Positions 10,376-21,253 of a stretch of 64,000 nt of DNA are shown here, one piece after another. A program made the translations under genes and the position numbers. Under the pieces are notes generated by a model. That model did not search any database. It worked only from the letters and a program-made list of their open reading frames with translations, and was not told the origin of the DNA. The stretch covers positions 1,330,001 through 1,394,000 of the forward strand of contig NZ_CP021645.1 of assembly GCF_006384975.1 (NCBI RefSeq), in the 5' to 3' direction. The DNA comes from Pseudomonas oryzihabitans (GTDB lineage: Bacteria > Pseudomonadota > Gammaproteobacteria > Pseudomonadales > Pseudomonadaceae). The stretch's first letter is position 1; every line of letters begins with the position of its first letter.

Positions 10376-11668
10376 TTATGCCTCCGCGGATTCGGATGGA
10401 GAAGTGAGCTGCGCGAGCACCTCGGCGACGCTGTAGAAGGAGCCGAACACCACCACCTCGTCGCCAGGCGCACTGGCCGCCAGTTGGGCAGCGAAGGCCT
10501 CTACCAGAGAAGGGTGGACCTGCACCTGGGCACCTCGGGCGGCCAGGAGCGCAGCCACCTCGCTACCCTCTCGGCTACGACCAGTGGGTAGCGTCGCCAC
10601 CGCCCAATCGGCGAACAGGCTCTCGAGCGGTGCCAGGATACCGTCCAGGTCCTTGTCGGCCAGCACGCCGAACACCGCGCGACGCACACCTGCGACGGGC
10701 TTCATGGCCAGCCGTCGGGCGAGATACTCGGCCGCATGGGGGTTGTGCGCCACATCCAGCAGGACGTCGAGGGCTGCACCTGCCCGCTCGACCTGGCGGC
10801 GATCCAGGCGGCCGGTCATGCGCGTCGCCAGCAGGGCGGCGGCGATCTGTTCGGGCAACCAGGGCCGGTCGAGCAGCGCGTAGGCCTGTAGTGCCAGGGC
10901 GGCGTTTTCCATGGGCAGGTCCAGCAGCGGCAAGCCGGGCAACGACAGCTCGTTGCCCTGGGCATCGCGACCGCGCCAGAACCAGCTGGCAGCCTCGATC
11001 CGCAGGTCGAAGGCCTCACCGCGCTGCAGGAAAGGCGCGCCCAGGCGCTCGGCCGCCTGCGCGAGCTCCGCTGGCGGCTGCAAATCGCCGCACAGGGCCG
11101 GCTTGCCGGAACGGAAGATGCCCGCCTTCTCCACGGCCACGCTTTCCCGGGTATTGCCCAGCCATTCGGCGTGATCCAGGCCGATGCTGGTGACCAGCGC
11201 CAGGTCGGCATCGATCAGGTTCACCGCATCCAGGCGACCGCCGAGGCCGACTTCGAGCACGGCGGCGTCCAGCTGGGCCCGCTCGAACAACCAGAAGGCC
11301 GCCAGGGTACCCATCTCGAAATAGGTCAGGCTGATCTCGCCGCGGGCGGCTTCCACCGCGGCGAAGGCGGTGCAGAGATCGTCATCGCTGGCCAGGCTAC
11401 CGTCGACATCGACGCGCTCGTTGTAGCGCACCAGATGCGGCGAGGCATAGACCCCCACCCGCTGCCCGCTGGCGCGCAGCAGGCTGGCCAGGAAGGCACA
11501 GGTGGAGCCCTTGCCGTTGGTGCCGGTCACGGTCACCACCAGGGGCGCGGGCCGGGTCAGACCCAGCCGCTGCGCGACCTCGCGCACCCGGTCCAGGCCC
11601 ATGTCGATCGCCGATGGATGCAGCTGCTCGAGATAGGCCAGCCACTGCGCGAGGCTGCGCGAAGCCAT
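10376..11668 (-). CDS. folC: Bifunctional folylpolyglutamate/dihydrofolate synthase
   Basis: A 430-residue Mur-ligase-type ATPase that makes dihydrofolate and adds glutamates to folates. The P-loop TGTNGKGST is at about 48-56, and the family patterns SPHLVRYNERV and GLGGRLDAVN follow. The C-terminal domain has DVAHNPHAAEYLA. Length fits FolC. The ATG overlaps the accD stop by one base (TGATG), so the two are coupled, the usual accD-folC pairing. Confidence 0.96.
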   Translation of the reverse strand: MASRSLAQWLAYLEQLHPSAIDMGLDRVREVAQRLGLTRPAPLVVTVTGTNGKGSTCAFLASLLRASGQRVGVYASPHLVRYNERVDVDGSLASDDDLCTAFAAVEAARGEISLTYFEMGTLAAFWLFERAQLDAAVLEVGLGGRLDAVNLIDADLALVTSIGLDHAEWLGNTRESVAVEKAGIFRSGKPALCGDLQPPAELAQAAERLGAPFLQRGEAFDLRIEAASWFWRGRDAQGNELSLPGLPLLDLPMENAALALQAYALLDRPWLPEQIAAALLATRMTGRLDRRQVERAGAALDVLLDVAHNPHAAEYLARRLAMKPVAGVRRAVFGVLADKDLDGILAPLESLFADWAVATLPTGRSREGSEVAALLAARGAQVQVHPSLVEAFAAQLAASAPGDEVVVFGSFYSVAEVLAQLTSPSESAEA

Positions 11669-12537
11669 CAGGCCGCCGGAGCCGGCTGGTGCTGGAAGGT
11701 CGCCAGCAGGCGCGCCAGGCGGTCACGCAATTCCTTGCGCGGCACGATGATGTCGACGGCGCCATGGTCCAGCAGGAATTCGCTGCGCTGGAAACCTTCC
11801 GGCAGCTTTTCGCGCACGGTCTGCTCGATCACGCGCGGACCAGCGAAGCCGATCAGCGCCTTGGGTTCAGCGACGATGACGTCGCCCAGCATGGCCAGAC
11901 TGGCGGAGACGCCGCCGTAGACCGGATCGGTCAGCACGGAAATGAAGGGAATGCCCTCTTCGCGCAGGCGCGCCAGTACCGCCGAGGTCTTGGCCATCTG
12001 CATCAGGGAGATCAGGGCTTCCTGCATCCGCGCACCACCCGAGGCGGAGAAGCAGATCAGCGGGCAGCGCTGTTCCAGGGCCACGTTGGCGGCGCGGACG
12101 AAGCGCTCCCCCACCACGGCGCCCATGGAGCCGCCCATGAAGGAAAATTCGAAGGCACAGACCGCTACCGGCATGCCTTTGAGCGTGCCACTCATGGAAA
12201 TCAGCGCGTCTTTCTCGCCGGTTTCCTTCTGCGCCGCGGTGAAGCGATCCTTGTACTTCTTGCTGTCGCGGAATTTCAGGCGATCCACCGGCTCCAGCTC
12301 GGTACCCAGCTCTTCACGCCCTTCGGCGTCGAGGAAGATGTCCAGGCGGCGACGCGCATTGATGCGCATGTGGTGACCGCACTTCAGGCAGACGTCCAGG
12401 TTCTTTTCCAGCTCCGGACGATAGAGGACCGCTTCGCAGGCCGGACACTTGTGCCAAAGACCTTCCGGTACCGAACTGCGCTTCACCTCGGACCGCATGA
12501 TGGAAGGAATCAGTTTGTCGACCAGCCAATTGCTCAT
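11668..12537 (-). CDS. accD: Acetyl-CoA carboxylase carboxyltransferase subunit beta
   Basis: A 289-residue protein that, with AccA, transfers the carboxyl group from biotin to acetyl-CoA in fatty acid synthesis. The N-terminal zinc ribbon uses Cys31, Cys34, Cys50 and Cys53 (CPAC and CLKC). The crotonase-like core contains [12 protein letters not shown] and [11 protein letters not shown], which form the oxyanion hole. Length is standard. A 208-bp gap separates it from trpF upstream; I see no gene there. Confidence 0.97.
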   Translation of the reverse strand: MSNWLVDKLIPSIMRSEVKRSSVPEGLWHKCPACEAVLYRPELEKNLDVCLKCGHHMRINARRRLDIFLDAEGREELGTELEPVDRLKFRDSKKYKDRFTAAQKETGEKDALISMSGTLKGMPVAVCAFEFSFMGGSMGAVVGERFVRAANVALEQRCPLICFSASGGARMQEALISLMQMAKTSAVLARLREEGIPFISVLTDPVYGGVSASLAMLGDVIVAEPKALIGFAGPRVIEQTVREKLPEGFQRSEFLLDHGAVDIIVPRKELRDRLARLLATFQHQPAPAA

Positions 12538-12745
12538 GCATCTCTCTCCACTTGCATGGGCTCCCAGCGCGGCCTAGGCCACGCCTTCCTTGAGCATCCG
12601 TATATAGGGTTCGGCAATGTCCGCACTGCGCAGGCCACTGCCACGTCTCAATGCCGACTCCACCGGAGCCGGACTTCAGGCCTGCCTGGGCATGCCTGTC
12701 GAATATGTTGCAGGTGTGGACGGCGACCACCCCGCGAGGGTCACA

Positions 12746-13396
12746 TCAGGCGACCGGGGCCTCCCGTACCGCCGCGATGAAGCGGGCGATCTCGGCGGCA
12801 TCCTTGATGCCCTTGGCCTGCTCCACGCCGCCACTGACGTCCACGCCATAGGGACGCGCCGCGGCGATCGCCGTGGCGACGTTACCGGCCTCCAAGCCGC
12901 CCGCCACGATCAGCGGCAGCGCCAGATCCCGTGGCACCCGCGTCCAGTCGAAGGCCTGGCCGGTACCACCGGGTACACCGGCGACATAGGTGTCGAGCAA
13001 CAGACCGCGCGCCCCGGCGTAGTCGCGGGCGATGGCGGCGAGATCGATGTCCTCACGCATGCGCAGCGCCTTGATATAGGGCCGCCGGTAACGCGCACAC
13101 TGCGCCGGCGATTCATCGCCATGGAATTGCAGGAGATCCAGCGGCACCGCATCCAGCGTCTCCTCGATCTCGCAGGGCGCGGCATCGACGAAGAGCCCGA
13201 CACTGGTCACGAAGGGCGGCAAGGCTGCCACGATCTGGCGTGCCTGGGCGGCGCTGACCGCTCTGGGACTGCGTGGATAGAACACCAGGCCGATGGCATC
13301 GGCACCGGCCGCGGCGGCGGCCAGCGCATCCTCGACCCTGGTGATCCCACAGATCTTCACTCGAACGTTAGCCAAACCGGGATGACCTCGTTCCAA
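12746..13396 (-). CDS. trpF: Phosphoribosylanthranilate isomerase
   Basis: A 216-residue TIM-barrel enzyme of tryptophan synthesis. The signature [10 protein letters not shown] holds the catalytic Cys, and LQFHGDE and the phosphate-binding [10 protein letters not shown] and GVDVSGGVE are present. The ATG at 13396 adds nine residues ahead of a TTG codon ([10 protein letters not shown]). Either start is possible, and the shorter form aligns better with the usual TrpF start. It sits between truA and accD, the usual Pseudomonas position away from trpBA. Confidence 0.95.
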   Translation of the reverse strand: MERGHPGLANVRVKICGITRVEDALAAAAAGADAIGLVFYPRSPRAVSAAQARQIVAALPPFVTSVGLFVDAAPCEIEETLDAVPLDLLQFHGDESPAQCARYRRPYIKALRMREDIDLAAIARDYAGARGLLLDTYVAGVPGGTGQAFDWTRVPRDLALPLIVAGGLEAGNVATAIAAARPYGVDVSGGVEQAKGIKDAAEIARFIAAVREAPVA

Positions 13397-13435
13397 AACC
13401 AGGAATGGTAGCAGACCGCCCGCGCAGCGTCAGCC

Positions 13436-14281
13436 TTACGGGATTTCCAACTCCGGCACCCGCCCCAGGAACAGCGGCCCCAGCGGGCGCTCGGGCAGTT
13501 GCAGGCCGTCGGGATATTCCACCCGCACCAGGTAGAGTCCGAAAGGATGAGCCGTGACCCCGCCCTGGCGCCGCTCGCGCGCGGCCAGGACTTCGGCGAC
13601 CCACGCCACCGGACGATCACCGCAACCGACCGCCATCAGTACCCCGGCGATATTGCGCACCATGTGGTGCAGGAAGGCATTGGCGCGGATGTCCAACACC
13701 AGTAGCCGGTCGTTCTGCCAGAGGCGCAGGTGATGCACCGTCTTGATCGGCGACTTGGCCTGGCACTCCTTGGCGCGGAAAGAAGTGAAGTCATGGGTGC
13801 CGATCAGCACCTGGGCTGCCTCGCGCATCCGCTCGATGTCCAGCGGGCGATGGTTCCAGGTCACCTCCTCCGCCAGGTGTGCGGGTCGAATGGGATCGTT
13901 GTAGATCACATAGCGATAGCGCCGGGCCATGGCACTGAAGCGCGCATGGAAGTCGTCACCGACCGGCTGAACCCAGGTCACGCTGATGTCCGGTGGCAGG
14001 TTGGCGTTGGTGCCGAGCACCCAGGCCTTGAGCGGTCGTTCGACCGGGGAATCGAAGTGCACCACCTGGCCGCTGGCATGGACGCCGGCATCGGTCCGTC
14101 CGGCGCAGCTGATGCTGATGGGCGCGGCTGCCACCTTGGACAGTGCCGCCTCCAGGGTCTCCTGGACCGAGCGGACACCCGGCTGCTGGCGTTGCCAGCC
14201 ACGATAGCGGGCGCCCTTGTATTCGACACCGAGGGCGATGCGTTGCGGAGGGACGATGACGGTGGGGTCTAGAAAATCCAC
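13436..14281 (-). CDS. truA: tRNA pseudouridine(38-40) synthase
   Basis: A 281-residue enzyme that makes pseudouridine in the tRNA anticodon stem-loop. The catalytic Asp64 lies in CAGRTDAGVHASGQV. The conserved tyrosine loop (RYRYVIYN) and HDFTSFRA are present. The start ATG lies immediately downstream of the fimV terminator, so truA may need its own promoter inside that short gap or depend on read-through. Confidence 0.96.
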   Translation of the reverse strand: MDFLDPTVIVPPQRIALGVEYKGARYRGWQRQQPGVRSVQETLEAALSKVAAAPISISCAGRTDAGVHASGQVVHFDSPVERPLKAWVLGTNANLPPDISVTWVQPVGDDFHARFSAMARRYRYVIYNDPIRPAHLAEEVTWNHRPLDIERMREAAQVLIGTHDFTSFRAKECQAKSPIKTVHHLRLWQNDRLLVLDIRANAFLHHMVRNIAGVLMAVGCGDRPVAWVAEVLAARERRQGGVTAHPFGLYLVRVEYPDGLQLPERPLGPLFLGRVPELEIP

Positions 14282-14296
14282 GGCGGCAGCCAGGCG

Positions 14297-14330
14297 AAAA
14301 AAAGGGGAGGCAGCTTATCGGTGCCTCCCC
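14297..14330 (-). terminator. Rho-independent terminator after fimV
   Basis: A nine-base perfect stem (GGGGAGGCA / TGCCTCCCC) with a nine-base loop runs into seven T residues on the minus strand. It starts 23 bp after the fimV stop. Confidence 0.9.
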
Positions 14331-14353
14331 TCCTCTGCCAAGCCTGGCAGGTA

Positions 14354-16978
14354 TCAGCTGAGCTGGGCGAGGATCTCGCGGGCTTCCTGCTGCTGCCCGG
14401 CGTTACCCTCGGCCAGCACTTCGTCGAGGATGTCGCGGGCGCCTTCAGGATCGCCCATGTCGATGTAGGCGCGGGCGAGATCCAGCTTGGTGGCGGTCTC
14501 GTCTTCGCCCGACAGGAAGTCGAAGTCGTCCAGGCTTTCTTCTTCGGCGGCCGGACCCTTCGTCGTCTCGGCATCGAATTGACGCGAGGCTTCCTGCAGG
14601 CGTGCGGCGAATTCTTCGTCGCTTTCGCGCTTGGCTGCGGGTTGCTCCTCGAAGTCGGCCAGATCGAAATTCGCCGGCAATTCGGCAACCGGCTCTTCCC
14701 GGGCATCCAGTGGCTCATCGAAGGTCGAGGCGGCAGGCGCCTCGTCACGCGCCAGATCGCCCTGACGCTCGAACTCGCTGAAGTCCAGGGCGAAGTCATC
14801 GTCCTTGGCGGCAGGAGTGGTAGCGGCGGCAGCGGGCTCGGGATCGAAATTGAGGTCGAAGTCGAAATCGTCGCGGGAATCGGCGGCCTTGGCCTGGGCA
14901 TCGGCGAAAGCCTCGCCGAACAGGGGCTCTTCGGCTGGACCGGCCGGCTGGGTCGAGCGGCCATCGTCGGTACCGAAGTCATCCAGAGACAGATCGAAGT
15001 CCTGGCTGTCCTCGGTGGCCGAGAAGCCCTGGTTACGCGACTGTTCTTCGCTCAGCTCATGGGCGGCGGCCAGAGCGGCGGCACCAACGGCTGCAGCGCC
15101 CACGGCGACGGTGGCCATGGCCGGATAACGCGACTTCAGATGATCGACCGCGGGCTGGGCGCCACCGATTTCCTTGAGCTCACGCTCTTCACGCAGGAAG
15201 CCGTCCTTGTCACCCATCTCGGCATAGACTTCCATGAGCTTGAGTCGCAGATCGGCGCGATGGGGCTCCTGGTCGCTAGCCTTCTTGAGCACCTCCGCCG
15301 CCTGGCTGAAGCGGCCATAGGCCATGTAGATGTCCGCCTGCCCCAAGGCATCGTCCTGGGCATCAGCGTCGCGCGCGCCGTCCTGAACGTTCGGATTCAG
15401 ATCCAGACCGGCCAGCCCATGATGATCGCCCAGCTCGGGATCCGGATCGAAGGCCGTCTCGTTGCGTGCGGCCTCGGCCTCGCGCTCACGCTCGGCCTCC
15501 TTCACCGCATTGCGCCGGGAGTTGATCATCAACAACACCAGCAACGCCAGCAGCGCGCTGCCGCCGATGAGGCCGAGCCACAGGGGGTTGCTGAGGATAT
15601 CGTCGAGGAAACTGTTGGTCGCCTCGGTCGGCTGGGTCGCCGGAGTGCTGGGGGTGACCGGAATGACCTTGGGCTCGCTCGGGCTGGCAGCGGGCGGCGC
15701 ACTGCCGGTTCCCGCTTCGCTGGCCGGGGGCGTCGAGGCGTTCTCTGCCGGCGGTGTCGTGGCGGCAGCCGCTGGCTCCTGGGGAGTGGTCGCGGGCGGC
15801 GTGGCGGCCGCAGCCTCTGGTGCCGTCGGTGCCGGCTGACCCGCCGCCTGGGGATTGGCCATGCTGGCCTGCATCCGCGCGAGCTGGGCGTCCTTGAGCT
15901 GCATGATCTTCTGCAACTTGTCGAGCTGCGACTGGAGATCACCCAGGCGGCTCTTGAGCTCTTCGTTCTCGCGTCGCGTGGTATCCAGGCTTTCCTGGGT
16001 CACGGCGAGACGATCAGCGAGAGCCTGATCGCTACCCTTGCCTCCCTTCGCCCCTGCCGATTCACCCGCATGCTCGGAGGCTTGGCCGGACAGCAACTTG
16101 AGCTTGTCCTTGGGCGCCGCCGTGGCCGGTGCTTCGCTGGCATTGGGTTGATCGGCAGCATCCACCTGCCGCCGCGGCGTACCGGCGGCAGCGCCGTCGC
16201 CACCCTGCTTCCAGGCGCGGGTCTGGCGGGCGATTTCCGCCACGGCCTCGCGCTGGGAACGCGCCTTGGCCTGAGCCTGATCGGGCAGGCGCAGCACCTG
16301 GCCGCTCTTCATGAGGTTGATGTTGTGATCGATGAAGGCGTCCGGATTCAGCGTCTGGATCGCCAGCATGGTCTGGTCGACAGTGACGCTGGAGGACGGC
16401 CGATTGCGTGCCGCCACCTCCCAGAGGGTATCGCGCCTTTCGGTGGTGTAGGTACCGGGCGTGCTGGGCGCTTGTGCCGCGGGCGCGGCTGCCGGCGCGG
16501 GTGCAGCCGGAGCGGTGGCACGCGGACGTGGAGTGGCAGGGACCTGGGGAGCGAAAGGCGCAGCGGCGGCCTGCGGGGTGTACAGCGGCGGGTCGAGCAG
16601 CACCGTGTACTCGCGCACGATCCGGCCACTGGGCCAGTTCACCTCGAGCAGGAAATTGAGGTAGGGCTCGCGTACCGGACGCGCCGAGGTGATGTGAATC
16701 ACGGTGCGGCCATTGCGCACCTCGGGCGTGAACTTCAGATCGTTCAGGAAGAAGGCCCGGTCGACGCCGGCCCTGCTGAACTCGGCAGGCGAGGCGAGAC
16801 TGGGGCGCAAGTCGCCCGTACCGAGATCGCGCAGGTCCGACAGATTGATGGTGGCATCGAGAGGCTGATTGAGGGCGGAATTGAGCTGGATGTCCCCCAG
16901 ACTCAGCGCCTCCGCAGCGCCGGACATCAAGGCGCTCGCCGCTGCTATTGCCCGCACCAGTTGCTGAACTCGAACCAT
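14354..16978 (-). CDS. fimV: FimV-family polar hub / type IV pilus assembly protein
   Basis: An 874-residue inner-membrane protein that organises the cell pole and the type IV pilus/type II secretion machinery and binds peptidoglycan. A signal peptide (ends about LMSGAAEALSLG) precedes the FimV N-terminal region. A LysM-like region is at about 175-230 (RDTLWEVAARNRP to SGQVLRLP) and a coiled coil near 320-370 (LEDTR-type heptads, KSRLGDLQSQLDKLQ). A Pro/Ala/Thr-rich linker comes next, then one membrane helix (LWLGLIGGSALLALLVLLMI, about 470-490). The cytoplasmic part is very acidic, with TPR-like pieces (YMAYGRFSQAAEVLKKA), and ends in the conserved FimV C-terminal domain (YIDMGDPEGARDILDEVLAE). 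A terminator follows. Confidence 0.94.
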   Translation of the reverse strand: MVRVQQLVRAIAAASALMSGAAEALSLGDIQLNSALNQPLDATINLSDLRDLGTGDLRPSLASPAEFSRAGVDRAFFLNDLKFTPEVRNGRTVIHITSARPVREPYLNFLLEVNWPSGRIVREYTVLLDPPLYTPQAAAAPFAPQVPATPRPRATAPAAPAPAAAPAAQAPSTPGTYTTERRDTLWEVAARNRPSSSVTVDQTMLAIQTLNPDAFIDHNINLMKSGQVLRLPDQAQAKARSQREAVAEIARQTRAWKQGGDGAAAGTPRRQVDAADQPNASEAPATAAPKDKLKLLSGQASEHAGESAGAKGGKGSDQALADRLAVTQESLDTTRRENEELKSRLGDLQSQLDKLQKIMQLKDAQLARMQASMANPQAAGQPAPTAPEAAAATPPATTPQEPAAAATTPPAENASTPPASEAGTGSAPPAASPSEPKVIPVTPSTPATQPTEATNSFLDDILSNPLWLGLIGGSALLALLVLLMINSRRNAVKEAEREREAEAARNETAFDPDPELGDHHGLAGLDLNPNVQDGARDADAQDDALGQADIYMAYGRFSQAAEVLKKASDQEPHRADLRLKLMEVYAEMGDKDGFLREERELKEIGGAQPAVDHLKSRYPAMATVAVGAAAVGAAALAAAHELSEEQSRNQGFSATEDSQDFDLSLDDFGTDDGRSTQPAGPAEEPLFGEAFADAQAKAADSRDDFDFDLNFDPEPAAAATTPAAKDDDFALDFSEFERQGDLARDEAPAASTFDEPLDAREEPVAELPANFDLADFEEQPAAKRESDEEFAARLQEASRQFDAETTKGPAAEEESLDDFDFLSGEDETATKLDLARAYIDMGDPEGARDILDEVLAEGNAGQQQEAREILAQLS

Positions 16979-17101
16979 GACCGTCCCTTTTTAGAATCTG
17001 TCGACCGCGCCGCCGAAGCGGCGCCTGTGTCCATCGCTGCGTGCCATTGCCGCTGCGCCGTGGCTCATGCCAAGAGGACGAAGCGTTTCACGAAGTATCT
17101 T

Positions 17102-18097
17102 TTAGGCCGACTGTTTAAGCAACAATTCGGCCAATTGAGTGGCGGTAAGCGCCGGCAGCCTGACGTTGTCCGCCACCAGCCAGCATTCCAGCCGCCGGGC
17201 ATCGCGCGGATGACGGCGCACCCGGCCCACCAGCACCTCTTCCCGGCCCAGGGCATCGCCTACCGCCGAAGGACAGTCCAGGTCCTCTTCGAAGGATAGC
17301 CCGGGCTCGTCCCCCAGGGCCTCCAGCACCTGCTCCAGCATCCAGGCGTCCTGGCCACGCACGCTCAGGGCGAGACTGTCGCCAAAGAATACCGGGGCCT
17401 GCACGGCGGTGACGTCCAGCACCGGCAACGCCTCACCCAGCACCTGCTGACACTCGTCCAGCAGCCGATGTTCCTGGGCAGTATAGCCATCCGCTGCGGG
17501 AGCACCGGTGCGACCGAGCAGATTGAAGGCCAACTGGCCGTCGAACAGCCGTGCCTCGACGGGGCGACCATTGAGCAACTCGGCGGCCTGGCGAGCCAGT
17601 TCCTCGACACCACCCCGCCCGGCGCCGGAGGCCGCCAGGCAGGCGGTCAGGGACGCGTCGACCAGGGTATTGAGACGCGCCAGCACGGCCGCCACGCTGG
17701 CGGCGGCCTGGGCCGCGGCGAGCGGTACACCGAGCCAGGTTGCGGGAGGCAGGTCATCGAGCTGCGCACCGTTGATACGGGGCAGGACACAAGCGCCCGC
17801 CGAGGCGCCACTGAGATCCAGCACCGCACAGCCGGCCTCGATCAGTTGCGGCCTCAGGCTTTCCACCACCGCCGCGGGCACCGCGAGGATGGCGATCCCG
17901 ACCTGGGCGAAATCGAAGCCTTCGAGACCGGCAACGCGCAGGTTGCTGCCTCGGAACGGCAGATTCTGACCCGCCGATTCGCCACTGGCGAGCAGGTGCA
18001 GGCGGCCGAGGGGGACTTCACGCTCGTCCAGCAGCTCGCGAATGGCTTCACCGTAGGCGCTGGTGGCGCCGACGAGGGCGATATCTCTGGCAGTCAT
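17102..18097 (-). CDS. usg: Asd-like protein of the Usg type, no catalytic cysteine seen
   Basis: At 331 residues, this resembles aspartate-semialdehyde dehydrogenase throughout (VGATSAYGEAIRELL as Rossmann start, VLDLSGASAG, C-terminal PVFFGDSLALSVR). The Asd nucleophile context (N-C-T/S) is absent; the equivalent stretch reads GVPLAAAQAAASV. It is therefore probably not an active dehydrogenase, as for Usg proteins beside asd in other gammaproteobacteria; their role is unknown. The ATG at 18097 was chosen. The longer GTG frame would start inside the asd terminator hairpin. Confidence 0.85.
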   Translation of the reverse strand: MTARDIALVGATSAYGEAIRELLDEREVPLGRLHLLASGESAGQNLPFRGSNLRVAGLEGFDFAQVGIAILAVPAAVVESLRPQLIEAGCAVLDLSGASAGACVLPRINGAQLDDLPPATWLGVPLAAAQAAASVAAVLARLNTLVDASLTACLAASGAGRGGVEELARQAAELLNGRPVEARLFDGQLAFNLLGRTGAPAADGYTAQEHRLLDECQQVLGEALPVLDVTAVQAPVFFGDSLALSVRGQDAWMLEQVLEALGDEPGLSFEEDLDCPSAVGDALGREEVLVGRVRRHPRDARRLECWLVADNVRLPALTATQLAELLLKQSA

Positions 18098-18110
18098 GAT
18101 AGGAGCGTCC

Positions 18111-18146
18111 AAAACGAAAGAGGGCCGCACTTTACTGGCGGCCCTC
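18111..18146 (-). terminator. Rho-independent terminator after asd
   Basis: A nine-base stem (GAGGGCCGC / GCGGCCCTC) with a nine-base loop is followed on the minus strand by TTTCGTTTT. It lies 29 bp after the asd stop and 14 bp ahead of the usg start. Confidence 0.85.
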
Positions 18147-18174
18147 CTCTATAGGCAAACGTTTAGCTAGGGCT

Positions 18175-19287
18175 TCACTGCTCCAGCAGGATCCGCAGCA
18201 TGCGCCGCAGCGGCTCCGCGGCGCCCCACAGGAGTTGGTCGCCGACGGTGAAGGCGCCCAGGTACTGGGAACCCATGTTGAGCTTGCGCAGGCGGCCGAC
18301 CGGGACACTCAGAGTGCCGGTCACGGCAGCCGGAGTGAGTTCGCGCATGCTGACGTCACGGTTGTTCGGCACCAGCTTGACCCAGGGGTTGTGCTGGCTG
18401 ATCAGCCCGTGGATGTCGGACAGCGGCACATCCTTGTTCAGCTTGATGGTCAGCGCCTGGCTGTGGCAACGCATGGCGCCGATGCGCACGCAGATACCGT
18501 CTACCGGGATGGGATTCTTGAAGCGGCCGAGAATCTTGTTGGTTTCGGCCTGGGCCTTCCACTCTTCGCGGCTCTGACCATTGGGCAGTTCCTTGTCGAT
18601 CCAGGGGATCAGGCTGCCGGCCAGGGGTACGCCGAACTGCTCGGTGGGGAAGGCCTCGCTGCGCAGGGTCTCGGCCACCTGGCGATCGATGTCGAGGATG
18701 GCGCTGGCCGGATCGGCCAGGCTGTCGGCCACGGCGGCGTGGGTCGCGCCCATCTGGCGGATAAGTTCACGCATGTTCTGCGCACCGGCGCCGGAGGCAG
18801 CCTGGTAGGTCATGGCGCTCATCCAGTCCACCAGACCGGCTTCGAACAACCCGCCCAGGGCCATCAGCATCAGGCTGACGGTGCAGTTGCCGCCGATGAA
18901 GTCCTTGCGACCATCGACCAGGGCCTGGTCGATGACGCGACGGTTGACCGGGTCCAGCACGATGACGGCATCATCCTGCATGCGCAGGCTGGAGGCCGCG
19001 TCGATCCAATAGCCTTTCCAACCGGCCTGGCGCAGTTTGGGGAACACCTCGCTGGTGTAGTCGCCACCTTGGCAGGTGAGGATGACGTCGAGGGTCTTGA
19101 GCTCGTCGATGCTGTAGGCATCCTTGAGCGGCGCCACGCTCTTGCCAATGGCGGGGCCTTCACCGCCGACGTTGGAGGTGGTGAAGAACACGGGTTCGAT
19201 CAAGTCGAAATCCCGCTCTTCGAGCATGCGCTGCATGAGCACGGAGCCCACCATGCCACGCCAACCGATCAGACCTACACGCTTCAT
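18175..19287 (-). CDS. asd: Aspartate-semialdehyde dehydrogenase
   Basis: A 370-residue NADPH enzyme that reduces aspartyl phosphate to the semialdehyde, the branch point to lysine, threonine, methionine and diaminopimelate. [14 protein letters not shown] is the nucleotide-binding start. The nucleophile is Cys135 in [10 protein letters not shown]. Length fits the gammaproteobacterial Asd type. Its own terminator follows. The leader contains GACAACAAAGG just upstream of the start, where AAGG may serve as the ribosome site. Confidence 0.97.
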   Translation of the reverse strand: MKRVGLIGWRGMVGSVLMQRMLEERDFDLIEPVFFTTSNVGGEGPAIGKSVAPLKDAYSIDELKTLDVILTCQGGDYTSEVFPKLRQAGWKGYWIDAASSLRMQDDAVIVLDPVNRRVIDQALVDGRKDFIGGNCTVSLMLMALGGLFEAGLVDWMSAMTYQAASGAGAQNMRELIRQMGATHAAVADSLADPASAILDIDRQVAETLRSEAFPTEQFGVPLAGSLIPWIDKELPNGQSREEWKAQAETNKILGRFKNPIPVDGICVRIGAMRCHSQALTIKLNKDVPLSDIHGLISQHNPWVKLVPNNRDVSMRELTPAAVTGTLSVPVGRLRKLNMGSQYLGAFTVGDQLLWGAAEPLRRMLRILLEQ

Positions 19288-19343
19288 CGCTACTGCACCT
19301 TTGTTGTCTTGAGGACGGCCGCCTCCCCCGGCGGCCGATCAGA

Positions 19344-20426
<1,083 letters not shown>

Positions 20427-20445
20427 TGTCTTTTCCTGTTCCAAA

Positions 20446-21210
20446 TCAGATGGGCTGGGCCCAGAGAACCATGACGTCGACGGTGAAGGAGCCGTCGTGG
20501 TCGATTTCGAAATACTGGCGCACTTCCTGGCCGATTTTCTTCTGCAGGCTGCGAATGGCCTGGCACTGGGGCTCGGGCGTGCGCATGCGCTCGGTCCAGC
20601 TGGCGAAGTTCAGATGCAGCCGCTGGCGTACGCAGCGGGTCACGCCGAGGCGCGCAGTATCCAGCAGCCGATGCCACTCAGCCAGGGAGTAGTTCCGCAC
20701 ATGGCTGATGTCGCGCAGGATCTCCACCGTCTGCAGGTAGGTGTCCAGGCGCGGGTTGGCCGGCGAGACCACGTCGATGATGGCCATCTCGCCGCCAGGC
20801 CGCAGTACCCGACGCACTTCGCGCAGGGCCGCGCCGATGTCGCGCCAGTGGTGGGCGGAGTAACGGCTGAAGACGAAGTCGAAGCTGGCATCGCCGAACG
20901 GCAGGTGCTCGGCCATGCCGGGCTGGACGCTGATGTTGTCCAGGCCCTGCTCGGCGGCGCTGCGCTTGACCACCGAGAGCATCTCTTCGGCCAGGTCCAG
21001 GGCGACCACCTGCCCTGCCACGGGCGCCACGTTGTAGCTGACGTGACCGCCACCGCAGCCGAGGTCCAGCACCTTGGCGTTCTCGCGCCGGGCGACCGCG
21101 TCACGCAGTTCGAGGAGTTCGGCCCCCTGGGCGTGGACGGCACTGGTCAGATAGGCCTCGGCGGTGGCGCCGAATTGCTGCTGTACGTGTTGCTCGTGTT
21201 CACCGCTCAT
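20446..21210 (-). CDS. Class I SAM-dependent methyltransferase
   Basis: A 254-residue cytoplasmic methyltransferase. SAM-binding motif I is [11 protein letters not shown] at 47-57, then acidic [23 protein letters not shown] and [13 protein letters not shown] (motifs II-III). It is of the UbiE/Methyltransf_11 type. The substrate is unknown. The start at 21210 has a good GGAGG ribosome site. It lies between leuD and leuB in the same direction with short gaps, so it is made together with leucine enzymes, although no step of leucine synthesis needs a methyltransferase. The same insertion is present in P. aeruginosa, from memory. Confidence 0.9.
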   Translation of the reverse strand: MSGEHEQHVQQQFGATAEAYLTSAVHAQGAELLELRDAVARRENAKVLDLGCGGGHVSYNVAPVAGQVVALDLAEEMLSVVKRSAAEQGLDNISVQPGMAEHLPFGDASFDFVFSRYSAHHWRDIGAALREVRRVLRPGGEMAIIDVVSPANPRLDTYLQTVEILRDISHVRNYSLAEWHRLLDTARLGVTRCVRQRLHLNFASWTERMRTPEPQCQAIRSLQKKIGQEVRQYFEIDHDGSFTVDVMVLWAQPI

Positions 21211-21253
21211 GGAGCCTCCGGGAGAGCGCCGATCGCTGGATCGGCGGCTGGGT

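Noticed and set aside
12538..12745. Possible small gene between trpF and accD
   Set aside because: No frame with a start, ribosome site or familiar protein pattern; treated as plain intergenic sequence.
14321..17299. 992-codon open frame on the plus strand
   Set aside because: It lies exactly antisense to fimV, has repetitive Gly/Arg/Leu-rich content and no domain. It is a shadow caused by GC-rich codon use in fimV.
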